In this document: positions 43,328 to 54,359 of the stretch, in pieces
Layout of the letters: every line of letters begins with the position of its first letter
Numbering within the stretch: the first letter of the stretch is position 1
NCBI RefSeq assembly: GCF_902686445.1
Contig: NC_062216.1
Location: forward strand, 9,879,084-9,943,083
Source: Sciurus carolinensis
Taxonomy: Eukaryota; Chordata; Mammalia; Rodentia; Sciuridae
Length of the DNA stretch: 64,000 nt
Reading direction: 5' to 3'
Program-made: the position numbers and the translations under genes
Notes under the pieces: model-generated
Told to the model about the DNA's origin: nothing
Database searches by the model: none
Seen by the model: the letters and a program-made list of their open reading frames with translations, nothing else

Positions 43328-43391
43328 GATCATTTCCAAGTGTCTGCACATAACATAAATTAAATGCAACCAAAAAACTCAAATAGGGAAG

Positions 43392-43605
43392 CCGCGCCCG
43401 CGCACTGTACTGCACACTTGTGATCCCAGCAACTGGGACGGGGGAGGTGAGGCAGGAGGTTCACAAGTTCAAGTTCAAGGTCAGTCATGATAATTTAGCA
43501 AGACCTGTTCTCAAAAATAAAAGATTTTTTAAAAAGCTGAGGATGTAGCTCAGTGGTAGAGCATCCCTGGGATTGATCCCAGGGAAAATAAAATAAACAA
43601 ATCAG
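43392..43605 (+). mobile_element. B1-dID, diverged
   Basis: CACTTGTGATCCCAGCAACT B1 part and GAGGATGTAGCTCAGTGGTA dID part. Confidence 0.7.
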
Positions 43606-43834
43606 GGAGTGGAAACACTGGTCTATATAAACTGGTATATGAATGCTGTTTCCTGTTCATCTCTTGTCTTGGGACTCAGCCTCCACCTGGGGCCCTGTTC
43701 TTCTTGGTCCCTTGGCTTCAGTAGCCTCTCAGTGTTCTGCTCTGATGTTAATCCTGAGGCTAGGTATTTTCCATCCCACTTGAGAGCTACCTACTTCAGC
43801 CATGCCCTGAAATGAAAGAGCAGGAGGAACCCCT

Positions 43835-43932
43835 GGTAGGTTTGTCATTCATTCAGCAGGGTTTTGCAGGCACTGGACTAGGCACCAGGGATGCACCATG
43901 GTCAGATGCAGTTGCTGCTCTCAAGTGGCTTA
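43835..43932. mobile_element. L2 3-prime fragment
   Basis: TTCATTCAGCAGGGTTTTGC, GGCACTGGACTAGGCACCAG and TGCTCTCAAGTGGCTTACAG are L2-type landmarks. Confidence 0.55.
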
Positions 43933-46719
43933 CAGCTAGAGAAGGAAAGCTCCCAGTAGTCTGAGGCACCTCCTGAGTGCCTAGCCTGGGAGATGGAACA
44001 TTCGCACCAGTCTCTGGTGAGACTGGAAACAGGAGAGCATGTTAGGTTTGTGGCACTTGAGGGAGGAGGACTGAGTCTATGAGCCAGAAGCCTGCGAGTG
44101 AGAGCAGGTGGACAGGTCGATCCTGCAGGCACCAGGAAGTGGGCCAGGAACAGAACCCCACAGAATTCCAATGACTCCAGGGTCAAAAGCATGGCCTCAC
44201 ATTTCCTTTCACTTAAAGACACTGTAACAAGACGTTGGGATGTTGTTGGGATGATCTCTCTAGAAGAACAGAAAGTTGACAGATAAGAAATGCACTTATA
44301 CGGCCTGGTCTGTCCTTTACTAGGGTCAGGTTGAGGAAGGGACTGCTCCTGGGTGATGCTGGGGATTGCTGGCAAACTGCTGGCAGCTGGCACTGACCGC
44401 TCACCAGGACACAGATGGCCGCAGTAGGACCTGCACGTGTGAAGATCATTTATCTCAGCACTTATCAGACCAGAGTGTGGAAAAACAGCCCAAGTACTAT
44501 CAGTATTGTTCATCTGTGAATGGGCTATTACACAGCCATTTAAAAACTGAGGAAGTTCTTCATGTACTGATTTGTAAAAGCCACACGCAGCCACACACAC
44601 ACACACACACACACACAGAGAGAGACAGTGCTTCCAATTGTGTAAAAAACACGAAGACAATATGTGACATTTGCATTTTATGCACACGTTGACTTGCATA
44701 AGTGTATGATATCTCTGGAAAGATTAAAAAAATAACTAGTAGCCTTAGTTGCCCTGGGGAACCAAAGAGATGAGCCAGGATTGGGGCAGCTGGGGAGTGG
44801 GGTGTGGGGGGTATTCACTGAACCCTTTTGTAGCTTTTAAACACTGAATTATGTCGAAAAGCAACCAATGCTGGGGGAGTGCCTTTATTTTTTAAAAGAA
44901 AAGAAAAAGTCACAGAGGAACTGTAGGAGGTGCCCTGTGGGTGAGAATCCCCCACAGGATGGAGGTGTAGTAAAACGTGCCTTGCCTTGGCCTGCCGTGC
45001 TCAGAACCAAATAAACCACTGGCGTTTAGGGCATAGTCATGCTGCTGAGCTGCTTTTTGTGGTTAAGTCCATGAGATGAGAAGACGGACTTTTCTGGGCA
45101 AGGTGGCCAGGGTAGAGGGGGATAAGAGCAAAGTAGCAGGCAGGGCAAGGTTTGCTGAGCCCCAACGCTGGTGTGCAAGGAATCTCCAGCTCTCATTTCA
45201 ACCAGGTAGTCAGATGCTGTGGACCAGGATTCAGGGCTGTAAGGTTTTTTTACCCTTTTGTATAACTTTCTGGTTTTTCTCTTAAATCTTGTCTTCTTTC
45301 TCATAATAATGGATATTGAAGTCCTAAAATGAAGAGGGTCTGCAAGCTTGGACACAAGGAGGGCATTAGGAGACCATCTTCCTAGAGCCGATCTTGGGGG
45401 AAGAGAGACTTGGCAACCTAGATAGGAGGTGACAACTGCCAAGAGGCCAGCAGGGCAGGGGGAGCCCTTGGGACCTGCCACCATGATAAAGGAGAGCTAC
45501 CAGGAGTCTGCCTGGACCTGTGAGCTACCCGGGAAGCACAGGAGAAGGGGTTCCTCAAATGCAGTGACGATAAGCAGTCTCAGTCACAGGATCAAACCTG
45601 AAAGGGTTACAGGTGAGGGAGGCTAGCCCATTCTTGTCGTCACAGAGAGCTAGGCTACTTCTTCATTCAACAGGCATTACTTTATCTTCATTGTTGCTAA
45701 CAGCGCACAAGGGAACACCCCTATTTATCCTCTTTATGCTGATCTTAAAACAGCATTGAAAATTTCAATGATTATTTACTCCCATTTCATCTCCCTTTTA
45801 CTCGGTTTTAGCCACTTACTACTTTAACTCCAGTTTTTTCCGCTCTTCCCCAGAAATACCATCATCACACATGTGTGGACCTCCCAAAGGCAGGCAGGTC
45901 CCTGGAGAGTGAGTGAAGGATGAGAGTCCAGCTCTGCTCACAGGGAGCTTGCATCCCCCTCAGGAGACAATCGCACTCAGAAATGAACAGCCCAAGAGCA
46001 TTTGGTCAACATCAAGTCAGAGGACTCGATAATAATGGCTCCAGGGCTCAAGCTGAAGGAGAAGTCCTGGAGGACCAAGATATTCGAGTTTCTGGGATTT
46101 GATGGGCCTTGAAGGACAGGTTAGATGTAAGGGAGGTCTAAAGAGCAATTCAGGCAGGGTCATCTATGTGATGTGTCCTTGTGGGATAACAAGGGATCTG
46201 GTCAGCTGGAGAAGACAGAAAACAGCAGTCATTGACCAATGCCATTTGTGAATCAATAAAAGTCTAAAGGAGGCTTTTCCCAGATCCAGAAAAACCCACA
46301 CATTGCAAACCTATCTGTCAGGGCATTAGACAGATATGCCAAGTGATCTATGATCTGCCTGCCAAGTATGGAGGAAGGGGATTGTGTCTGGGGGAGGCTA
46401 TAGGATCTGTGTTCTACACAGTCCTCTTGTGCCTCTCTGCACAGTTGAATCCAAGGTAAGGGCAAACTTTAAAAAACAAAAACAAAAAACAAAAAACCTC
46501 CACTTTCTCCCTGCAAGCTCAGCTTGTATTATTCTTTTCTCTCCCTCTCTCCATCTTCCCTTTCCTGTGCATGGCCAGATGTTGAGAAGAGATCCTCTCT
46601 CACTGTGAGTTTGGTTGGGATATCAGCCTGCAATGTTCCTTTGCAGGGAGAATGTGTGCATGCATAGACCAGGAGGGAGTATAGCATGTGGGATCCGTGC
46701 CAGCGTTCCCGTGGTCTGA
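43933..46719. other. Repeat-poor part of the last FBXO16 intron
   Basis: Nearly 2.8 kb with only the CA repeat at 44590. Open frames on both strands look like chance; no splice signals fit the known phases. Confidence 0.5.
44590..44620. repeat. (CA)n microsatellite
   Basis: About 15 CA units followed by GAGAGAGA. Confidence 0.93.
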
Positions 46720-46895
46720 GAAACACACTCGCCCAGAGCCAGCCGTGACTCTGGTTAGCTGGGTGAATTTGGGCCATCACTTGGTTCCTTTTACTTGTAA
46801 AATGAAGGTTTGTTAATACCTTCCTACCTCATATGATTTTCTTGAAGTTCGAATGAAATAATGTTAGTGAAAGCACTTTGGAGACTAAAGAATTT
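46720..46895 (+). mobile_element. MIR
   Basis: GCCGTGACTCTGGTTAGCTG, GGTTCCTTTTACTTGTAAAA and TCGAATGAAATAATGTTAGT follow MIR. It lies about 185 bp before the terminal FBXO16 exon. Confidence 0.65.
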
Positions 46896-47079
46896 ACTAG
46901 CAGCAGTTCCAGGTGAAGACTACTAGGGCATGGAGGAGAGTAGAACTGGGAAATCTCAGTAAGTCCCCACCAGCCCTATGATTTTATAAAATTATTTTAT
47001 ATCATTATAAGATGCTTAATTATGAGCTGCCTTTGATGTTTTAATAACCCTTGCTCTAATGACACCTTTTTCCCCCTAG

Positions 47080-47250
47080 ATGTCCCTGAGTTCCAGCTCC
47101 TCTCTAAAAGTTCCAGCTCATCTGGCTTGGCCCCCTCATGCGTCAGTGAGATCCCCAGCTCTCGAAGCAGCAACTAAAATTCTCATGCAGCACCTTCAGA
47201 GACACCCCGGGCTTCAGTCATTCCTCATCCGGGATCAGAGTCACAGCTGA
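47080..47250 (+). CDS. FBXO16: FBXO16 terminal coding exon with stop
   Basis: Terminal coding part of 171 bp: 56 codons plus TGA at 47248-47250. The acceptor is CCCCCTAG after a T/C tract, and the frame continues from the phase-0 donor at 35695. It encodes visible residues 248-303: a Ser-rich start (MSLSSSSSLKVPAHL), then VRSPALEAATKILMQHLQRH, which looks like an amphipathic helix, and the end GLQSFLIRDQSHS. Human FBXO16 as I recall it ends in a different, shorter tail, while the mouse protein is longer, so this would be the rodent-type end. It sits 11.4 kb after the previous exon. Confidence 0.85.
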   Translation: MSLSSSSSLKVPAHLAWPPHASVRSPALEAATKILMQHLQRHPGLQSFLIRDQSHS

Positions 47251-47540
47251 TCTGAAAAAGGGATTGGACTGTTCTAGAAATGACAAGACACGCTACGTGA
47301 TGGCGAGCTGGATTCTCCAGTCTCCTCCATTAGAAGCCCTTCCAGTTTAAGTTCCTTGTTGTAAAAGTGAGTCCTCCAGTAAAAACAAATTAATGGCGCA
47401 AATGTTGAAAGTTTTACAAAGTGAGAAGTGTGACCGTAGCTACTGTGGGATTGGTGCAGCGTCCATATCCAGAATGTGAGGCAGGCCCACCAGCTCCTTG
47501 GGAGTTTAATGAGGAGCTATTTATCATGGTGACTTACTTG
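47251..47540 (+). other. FBXO16: Probable start of FBXO16 3-prime UTR
   Basis: Unique sequence follows the stop for about 290 bp, until a MaLR LTR begins. No AATAAA is present here; an AGTAAA variant lies at 47378-47383. The first canonical AATAAA after the stop is at 48869-48874, about 1.6 kb away, so the poly(A) site cannot be fixed from the sequence. Confidence 0.45.
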
Positions 47541-47964
47541 GTGACTAGGGCTGCAGCAGACTGGGTGTCTTTCCTCATGGTTCTGGAGGCTGAAGTGTAA
47601 GATGCCGGTGTCAGCAGGGCCAGTTTCTTCTGAGGTCTCTTCTTGGCTTGTGGATGGCATCTTCTTTCTTCCTGTGTCTTCTCTTTTCTGTGTGTGTCTG
47701 TATCCAAATTTCTCTTTGTGTGTGTGGTGCCAGGATTGAATCCAAGGCCTCCAATGTGCTCTGCCACTGGGCTGCATCTCCAGCCCATAAATCTCTTTTG
47801 ATGAGGACACCAGTCCTATTGGATTAGGGCCCATCCTAATGACCTCACTTAAACATAATTACCTCTTTAAGGCCCTTGCTCCAAATACAGTCCCATTTTA
47901 AGATACTAGGAGTTAGGACTTTGGCATATGAAGTTGTAGGGGACACAAGTTGACCCATGACACA
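47541..47964 (-). mobile_element. MLT1-type MaLR LTR with SINE insertion
   Basis: The minus strand begins TGTCATGGGTCAACTTGTGT and runs through the usual MLT1 landmarks (tail of conserved TCATGAGGAAAG-type motif on the minus strand). A short antisense ID-like fragment at about 47722-47788 interrupts it. It lies some 290 bp after the FBXO16 stop and may be transcribed as 3-prime UTR. Confidence 0.7.
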
Positions 47965-48621
47965 CTATGGACAGGGTTCAGGAAAGCAAGAAGGGATGGA
48001 GGGGCACCCAGGCACTAGCAATAACAGAAATCTTTAGGCATCTGGGCTGCAGAGGTAGAGGGAAGATCCTGGGACCTAGTCTCAGCTCTAGTCACAAGAG
48101 AGGGGTCACAAGAGAGGGGCCAGGGTGTGTGTCCTGGGTAGAGGAAAAGTTACTGTTAAGACCAAGGGTAGAGGGCTAAGACCTGTCCCTTCTCTTACCA
48201 CACCTCCACACTGCTGACAGCTTCCAGTTGTTCACCATCTGGAGGCAGGAGCAAAGACACCTGGGGGTGCCGCTCTCAGAGGCCAGCCTCCCAAGACAGT
48301 GCAGAGCTGCCAGGTGTGCTGGAAGGCTCGGAAATGTGGGAGACGATGGACCGTAACTGGCACCAGGGAGGGAAAGTGTACGTTTCCAGAGGCGGGATTA
48401 CAATTAATGTTTGAGTAACTTAAATGGGCTTTAGTTACTGGAAAACAGAAAATGTCACTTTGCTGCAAAAATATTAGTCATACATTCTGAACTAAATCAC
48501 CTACCCCTGTAACCATCTCAATGTCCCGGAAGTTACCATTCTAGAAAACATTTTTACCTAGGTAAAGCAAAAATAATAGAAAAACAAATGTGTTTGTCAA
48601 ATATGTCTGTAATGTTGAATA
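47965..48621. other. Downstream of FBXO16, nothing recognised
   Basis: Unique sequence; could still be 3-prime UTR. Confidence 0.4.
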
Positions 48622-48632
48622 CTTGTGTTCTT

Positions 48633-48741
48633 TTTTTAACTCTATTTTGTTTATTTACTTTTTTATGTGGTGGTGAGGGTCAAACCCAGTGCCTCACATG
48701 TACTAGGCAAGCGCTCTGCTACTGAGTCACAACCCCAGCCC
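48633..48741 (-). mobile_element. ID SINE, antisense
   Basis: TSD CTTGTGTTCTT at 48622-48632 and CTTATGTTCTT at 48742-48752. Confidence 0.82.
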
Positions 48742-48767
48742 CTTATGTTCTTATAGTATGTACTGTA

Positions 48768-48771
<4 letters not shown>

Positions 48772-48806
<35 letters not shown>
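48772..48806. repeat. (TG)n microsatellite
   Basis: About 17 uninterrupted TG units. Confidence 0.95.
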
Positions 48807-48807
<1 letters not shown>

Positions 48808-49787
48808 TTAAATGGTTTAAAACAGTTGCCTGGCAGGATAGCACAGGACACAGTGGTTTGAATGTCCAAATAAAAGGTAGGGACAAAACACAACCAAGTT
48901 ACAATTGATGTGTTTGCAACACCTGGTGGCACTAGTGAGTCACCCCTCATTGAGCCCTTATGTCCTTGGGCAAAGCAACTGGCTATCAGGAAGGGCGCCC
49001 TCTTCCTGGGGCCTGGGGCCTCCCGGTCAGTCCTCAGGAGCCACGGCAGGTGTGCAAGCTGGGGTGGCTGCAGCTTCACGTGCCTGACCTTGCTTGGCCC
49101 AGCGCACCCTTTGATTACGTCAAGAGCCAGTCACCTTGTGGGCAGATGTTCAAATGGGCCAGGCTGGAGCCTGCCCTGGCCCTTTTGGAAAAAAACAGGA
49201 TCTTCTGCACCAAAGACCTATCAAGAGAAAAAGGGCTTGACCAGTGCCAGCCGCTGCATCTTGTCTTCCTGTATCACAGACCACTACAGACTTCCTTGCT
49301 GCATTGAGACATCAGCGATTTTCCTCATGAATCTGAAGTTTGGGCAAGGCTCTGTGTGGGGAGCTTGACTCCAATGCACACTGCACGCTCTTCCTCCTGT
49401 GGACTGTGGTCTGGAGGATCCGCTTCCAAGATGGCGGAGGGACCGGTGGGTGATCAGCTAGGCCCAGGGAACAACCTGTTTCCCTCCACATGGCTTGGGG
49501 CTCACAGCATGGGGTGAGCCAGGTGGAACCTGAATCACCTCTTGATCTTGGAAGTCTCATCGTGTCACTTCTGCCATTCCTAGTTGGCCAGAGAGGCTTG
49601 TTCAATTTCAAGCAGACTCTGGAAGGTGGCAAGGTGCTGGAAGAACATGTGGGCAGGGAAATATTTTTGCAAATATTTTGGAATAGACTCTTTGCCTCAG
49701 GATGGTTCCCTGCATGACCCTTACCTGTCTGAACTTCGTAACACAGTGACAGGAGCTAGAAACAATCGATAATGATGATATTGCTAT
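48807..49787. other. Intergenic, apparently unique
   Basis: Moderately GC-rich. Contains AATAAA at 48869-48874 and a YY1-like motif AAGATGGCGG at 49428-49437. Confidence 0.45.
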
Positions 49788-49865
49788 TCATTAATTCACC
49801 AAAACTTTATAGAATACCTACTGTGTGCCACTCTTAGGTAGGATCTGGGAATACAACTGTCCCTC
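49788..49865. mobile_element. L2 3-prime fragment
   Basis: TTAATTCACCAAAACTTTAT, AATACCTACTGTGTGCCACT and GGATCTGGGAATACAACTG. Confidence 0.5.
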
Positions 49866-49967
49866 AGAATGTGAATTCTGACACCAAAATCAACTGATGC
49901 TCAAGTCTCTTATGGGCAAATGGTATAATAGTTGCATATAACCTACATATATTTACATATAACTTTT

Positions 49968-50048
49968 TATCTCTTTTAGAGCTGGGGATTGAACTTAGAG
50001 TCTTGTGCATGCTGAGCGTGGGCTCGGTAAGCTAGACCTCCAGCCCCT
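49968..50048 (-). mobile_element. ID SINE, antisense, diverged
   Basis: GAGCTGGGGATTGAACTTAG and CGGTAAGCTAGACCTCCAGC. Confidence 0.6.
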
Positions 50049-50634
50049 CCCACATTCTTTAAAATGTTTCTAGATGACTTATAATACCTAATGCAATGTA
50101 AACGTGGTGTAGGTCGTTGTTGTAGTGTATGACATAGGGAAGAGCAACAGGGTGTATGTGGTCAGTACAGAGATGACCGTGGTGGGCCTGGCTACACGGC
50201 ACACTTTGGCACCAGGGTGATAGGTTTTTCTGGTATTCGTGATCCCTGGTTGGTTGAACTCTAGGAGACAGGACCTGTGGATATAGAGAGCCTTGTGTGT
50301 AGGTGCGAGGAAAAACCTGCTCCTGCTTTCAAGAGGGTATTACAGCTGGGGAGTGGACACGGCTATGATAATGCCATTCTGTCTGCAAGGGGCGTGTGCT
50401 GTGCCAGCCCAGAGAAGGGACAAATAAGCCACCCTGTGGGGAGCTGCAGAACTGACATCCAAGCACAAACCTGGGGATGACTAGTAAATAGGAAGTGAGT
50501 TGGAGTATTTCAGAGAGGAGTATGATGGAAATATGCAGAGACCCAAGACAAAACAGGTGACCAACCATCCTGGTTTGCTCTGGCTCCTGGATAATTAAGA
50601 AGAGGGACAATACTATTCAACTGTGAAAGAGGGG
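50049..50634. other. Intergenic, nothing recognised
   Basis: No element identified before the L1 at 50635. Confidence 0.4.
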
Positions 50635-50852
50635 AAAGCCTGTCATTTGCGACAAACAGATGGAACTTGGGGACAATACTTGAAGTGAAATAAGCCAGGT
50701 ACAGAAACAGAAAAATACTACTCATATGTGGAAACTCATTTGTAGTTGAACTCATAGAAGGAGAAAGTAGAAAAGAGGTCACAGGAGGCTGGCCGGGGTG
50801 GGGGAGGTGGATAGAGGGAGGTCAGATAACAGGTACCAAAGCACAGTTAGAA

Positions 50853-50968
50853 CCGGGTGTGGTGGTGCACACCTGTAATCTCAGCTACCTGAGGACCGAG
50901 GCAGGACTGCAAATTCGAGGTCAGCCTGGGCAACACAATAAGACCCCATTTCAAAAATGAAATAATGC
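50853..50968 (+). mobile_element. B1 monomer in L1
   Basis: CCGGGTGTGGTGGTGCACAC to AAGACCCCATTTCAAAAATG. Confidence 0.75.
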
Positions 50969-50969
50969 A

Positions 50970-51173
50970 AGCCAGGTGTGGTGGTGCATGCTCATAACCT
51001 CAGCAACTCAACTTGGGAGGCTGAGGCTGGAAGGTTGGAAGTTTGAGGCCAGCCTCAGCAACCTAACAAGAAGCTGTCTCAAAATAAAGACCAAAAAGGG
51101 CTGGAGACATAGCTCAGTGGCAGAGAATCCTTGGGTTCAATCCCTAGTACCACCAAAACAAATACCAACAAGT
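50970..51173 (+). mobile_element. B1-dID in L1
   Basis: GCCAGGTGTGGTGGTGCATG, then GGCTGGAGACATAGCTCAGT; TSD near AATGCA. Confidence 0.78.
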
Positions 51174-51277
51174 AATGCAGAGTTAGATAGGAGGAATAAG
51201 TTCTAGTTTTCTATGGTATCATGGGGTGACTGTAGTTTACAATAATTCATTGTATATTTTATAAAGAACTAAGAGAG

Positions 51278-51421
51278 GGCTGGGGTTGTGGCTCAGTGGT
51301 AGAGCGCTTGCCTAGCATGCCTGAGGCCCTGGGTTCGATACTCAGCACCACATAAAAATAAAATAAAGGTATTGTGTCCAACTATAACTAAAACAAAAAT
51401 ATTAAAAACAAAAAACAAACA
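51278..51421 (+). mobile_element. ID SINE, long-tail variant, young
   Basis: Perfect 15-bp TSD AAAGAACTAAGAGAG at 51263-51277 and 51422-51436. ATTGTGTCCAACTATAACTA tail. Confidence 0.93.
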
Positions 51422-51580
51422 AAAGAACTAAGAGAGGAGTTTGAAGTTTCCCAGAACAAAGAAATGGCAAGTGTTTAAGGAGATGGAAATGCTAATTACC
51501 CTGATGTGATCATTGCATGTAGCATACATGTATCAAATTATCACTTGTACCCCATAATTATGTACAATTTAAAAAAATAA

Positions 51581-52294
51581 TTTTGAGTGAAGACAGAGGA
51601 TGAGAGTAAGCCATCGGAAAGGCACAACAGAGAAGAAAGAAAGCAGACAAGTTCCCAGGGCCACCCTCCAGAAGACAAGGAATGCACAGGTAGTTTGTCC
51701 AAGCCTAGAAGAGACCTGGGCACCTGGACGACCAGACCTGTGGATCCAGACAAACTGGAAGTGGAGTTGAGAGCTGGTCGAGAGCACCTTCATAAGCATC
51801 CATTCATTTCACTCTGTCCAGCTTTACTCTGTCTGCCTTCTACTGTAATTATGTCTGCATGTACCTTACCTCCTAGACTGAGAATTATTCGAAGGATCCT
51901 AGTCCCACCCACTCTATATTTCCACATTTTCTTTTTTGCAGTAGGCACATGATTGGCATTTGATGGTAACACTCACCAGAATGTCATCGGAAGACAGGAA
52001 AACGTTCATTTCTCAGTACGTCTCTTTATTTACTAACAATAACAGAGGAAAGACACTAGAGGGCGCTCCTTCCCCTCTTACCTGACTCCAGGATGCTGCA
52101 CCTCTTCTGCCCGTTTAGGCCTCTTAAATATAAAACTCCAGCTTCACTCATGTTGTTGAAAACATAGTTTTCACTGCTATTGAGGAGGGGGTTTGAGGAA
52201 TTTTGAATGTGTATACCAGCATCTCAGGCAACAAATATCAGTTTTTGAAAAACTTCCAATCTAAAGAAGAAACCGTATTTTTAAAGGTAATCAA
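51581..52294. other. Intergenic, nothing recognised
   Basis: Unique sequence between two L1 segments. Confidence 0.4.
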
Positions 52295-53020
52295 CCACTT
52301 TACATCTATTAGGATGGTTATAATCATTAAGAAACAAAACGAAAGCAAGTTGTCAAGGATGTGGAGAAATTACTGGTGGGAAGGTAAGTTGGTGCAGCAG
52401 CCATGGAAAGCAATACAGAGGTCCCCAAAACTCACGCTGGGCGTAGCTCTGTGGTAAGATACCTGCCTAGCACGTGCCAGGTCCTGGGGTCCATCTTCAG
52501 TACCAGGAAAAAAAAAATGAACACAGAATTGCCATATGATTCAGCAATTCCACTTCTGGGTATATGTCCAAATGAACTGAAGGCAGGAATTCAATCAGAA
52601 GTTTGTATTTATGTTCATAACAGCATTATTCTCACTTGCCAAAGGAGGGAAGCAGCCACTATCGATGGATAGACAACGTGGCCTAATACATACAAGGGAA
52701 TATTATACAGCCCTAGAAAGAAGTGCAGTTCTGACACGTTCTCCCACATGGATGAACCTGGAGGACATTATGCCAAGTGAAGCACGACAGTCAGCAAAGG
52801 ACAAAAGCTGTAGGACTCCACTCATGTAAGGAAGTCAAATCTGATAGTCAGATGACAATAGAGTTGGCTGCCAGGAGGATGAGGAGCCAGTGTTGAATGG
52901 TTCAGAGTCTCAGCTTGGAATGAAAGCGTTCTGGAGATGGACGGTGGAGAGGGTCGCACAGCAGGGTGAATGTACCTCATGCCACTGGACTGTGTACTAA
53001 AATGAAAGAAAAAAAGGCAG
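52295..53020 (+). mobile_element. L1M ORF2 end and 3-prime UTR with nested ID
   Basis: Landmarks include CATTAAGAAACAAAACG, GTCAAGGATGTGGAGAAATT, CAATTCCACTTCTGGGTATA, GGGAATATTATACAGCC and a 3-prime UTR with GGACTGTGTACTAAAATG. It is split by an ID-like SINE at 52437-52517. Noncoding. Confidence 0.75.
52437..52517 (+). mobile_element. ID-like SINE, diverged, in L1
   Basis: GCTGGGCGTAGCTCTGTGGT and CCTGGGGTCCATCTTCAGTA. Confidence 0.65.
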
Positions 53021-53305
53021 ATGTACACTTACGCCCGTTTTAGATACAGCCTCATCTTTTACCACAGTGTCCTGGGGTAGTGAAGGGCCTCACAACAGGG
53101 TCACTTTGTGTCCCTAAGGGAGGTCAAAGTGGCTTCAGACAAAATGTTCCTTGCTAAGTCTCATCTCCCACCCACCTGGGCTCCTGATTTTACCCTCTTT
53201 ATCCATTCCAGGACCTTGCTTTCTCCATTAAGCACCTTCGTGGGTCTTGCATTCTATATCCCATACTTTATAACTCACCTCAAAAATGCTGTTTTGTTCA
53301 ACTTG

Positions 53306-53732
53306 TGTATTGCTGTGACCAGAATACCTGACAAAAACAACTGAGAGAAAGGAAAGTTTATTTGGGGCTCATGGTGTCAGAGGTTCCGTCCATAGACGGC
53401 TGGCTCCATTGCTCTAGTCTGACGGTGAGGCAGCACATCATGGAGGAAGAGCCCGGCGGAGGAAAGCTACTCAGGAAGCAGACAGGGAGAGGGGACGGGG
53501 TGGAGGCAGGGGCACTGGGAAGATGCACTCTCCCGGGACACGCCCCCAGTGACCCACCACCTCTGTCCCATGTACCCATCTCCACCTGCCTAGAGTTACC
53601 ACCCAATCAGTCCATTTAAATTAGGATGGACTGATTAGGTCATGGCTCTCACAATCCAATTATTTCATCACTGGACTATTCCTACATTAATGCATGAGCT
53701 TTAGGAAACACCTCATATCCAAACCGCAGCAC
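53306..53732 (-). mobile_element. MaLR LTR, MST/MT/ORR1-like
   Basis: On the minus strand it opens near GCGGTTTGGATATGAGGTGT, continues with GATTGTGAGAGCCATGACC, CGCCGGGCTCTTCCTCCATG and GCCGTCTATGG, then ends with AATAAAC and a GGTCACAGCA terminus. These are ERVL-MaLR landmarks. Solo LTR without internal coding region. Confidence 0.7.
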
Positions 53733-53929
53733 CATCTTTGAGCTAGTCTTATTCTTGTATTTCATTTGGTCTCAATGTTTTCCTGCAATTTACTGGTGTA
53801 TCTTTCTTCCATTCATTAATATCTACTCTTCTTAAACCAGGAAGCCTACTCTCAGCCTTCACCTCCTAGTTCTCTCAGGGGTTCCTAGGTCCTCCTCCAA
53901 GCCCTCTCCAGTGGCCTTGTCTCCATCTT

Positions 53930-54215
53930 CATCCTACTTGATCTCTGCAGCATTCGATGCAGTTGGGCATTCTCTTCTTGGGACACTGCTCCCATCTTGG
54001 TGGCCGCTCCAGCTACTCTCCTATTTTCCTCCCGTGCACCACTGACTTCTCCAACCTCATTTGTCCCTATGGACTTTCCCTTGAAAGTGACCCTGTGCTT
54101 CCTCCTCTGACCATCCTGTGCCTCCTTCTTGGAGGACTCATCAGCCCTGTTAATGGATTATAATGGTGGCCTCCAAATCTCTGTCTCCAGTGCTGACCAT
54201 CCTCCCTCAGTTAAT
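53930..54215 (+). mobile_element. L2 LINE, reverse-transcriptase fragment
   Basis: TTGATCTCTGCAGCATTCGA and GGGACACTGCTCCCATCTTGG through CCTCCAAATCTCTGTCTCCA align by eye with the L2 ORF2 region encoding DLSAAFDTVDH to the YADDSQIY-like block, with deletions and stops. Ancient, noncoding. Confidence 0.55.
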
Positions 54216-54359
54216 GCCACACTTCCTCCCACCCCCGTTTATAGGGCATTTCCTCTTTGGATGTTCCTCCAAACAACTCAGCAGCCAGGGATCTTTATTT
54301 CATAAACACACACTGGAGAGGGAAGAATCTGGGTACTTCAGGTAGGGCTGCCCCCATCT

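Larger units (their letters stand above)
8326..47250 (+). other. FBXO16: FBXO16 gene body (visible coding part)
   Basis: Six exons on the + strand splice into one open frame of 303 codons plus a stop. FBXO16 is an F-box protein; the family bridges SKP1-CUL1-RBX1 to substrates for ubiquitination. Splice phases agree at all five junctions: four are phase 0 and one splits a Gly codon. Visible introns are about 10.9, 4.4, 6.9, 4.4 and 11.4 kb. The start codon and first roughly 30 residues are missing and presumably lie upstream of the window. From memory the mouse protein (about 334 residues) is longer than the human one (292); 303 visible residues plus about 33 fits the longer rodent form. Confidence 0.93.
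50635..51580 (+). mobile_element. L1M 3-prime end split by three SINEs
   Basis: L1 sequence (GAAATAAGCCAGGTACAGAAA, CTCATATGTGGAAACTCATT) is interrupted by a B1 and a B1-dID at 50853-51173, continues at 51190-51277, is interrupted by an ID at 51278-51421 and ends near 51580 (TACCCCATAATTATGTACAA). Confidence 0.75.

Noticed and set aside
43902..44699. 265-codon antisense open frame
   Set aside because: Includes the translated CA microsatellite (a run of CVCVCV) and no known domain; no splice or homology support.
45026..45484. 152-codon antisense open frame
   Set aside because: No recognisable motif and no promoter, splice or neighbour evidence; length is compatible with chance.
48910..49368. 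152-codon + strand open frame downstream of FBXO16
   Set aside because: Two overlapping frames are open in the same region and neither looks like a known protein.
49428..49437. YY1 motif as promoter evidence
   Set aside because: A single AAGATGGCGG without CpG island, exon or transcript support is expected by chance.
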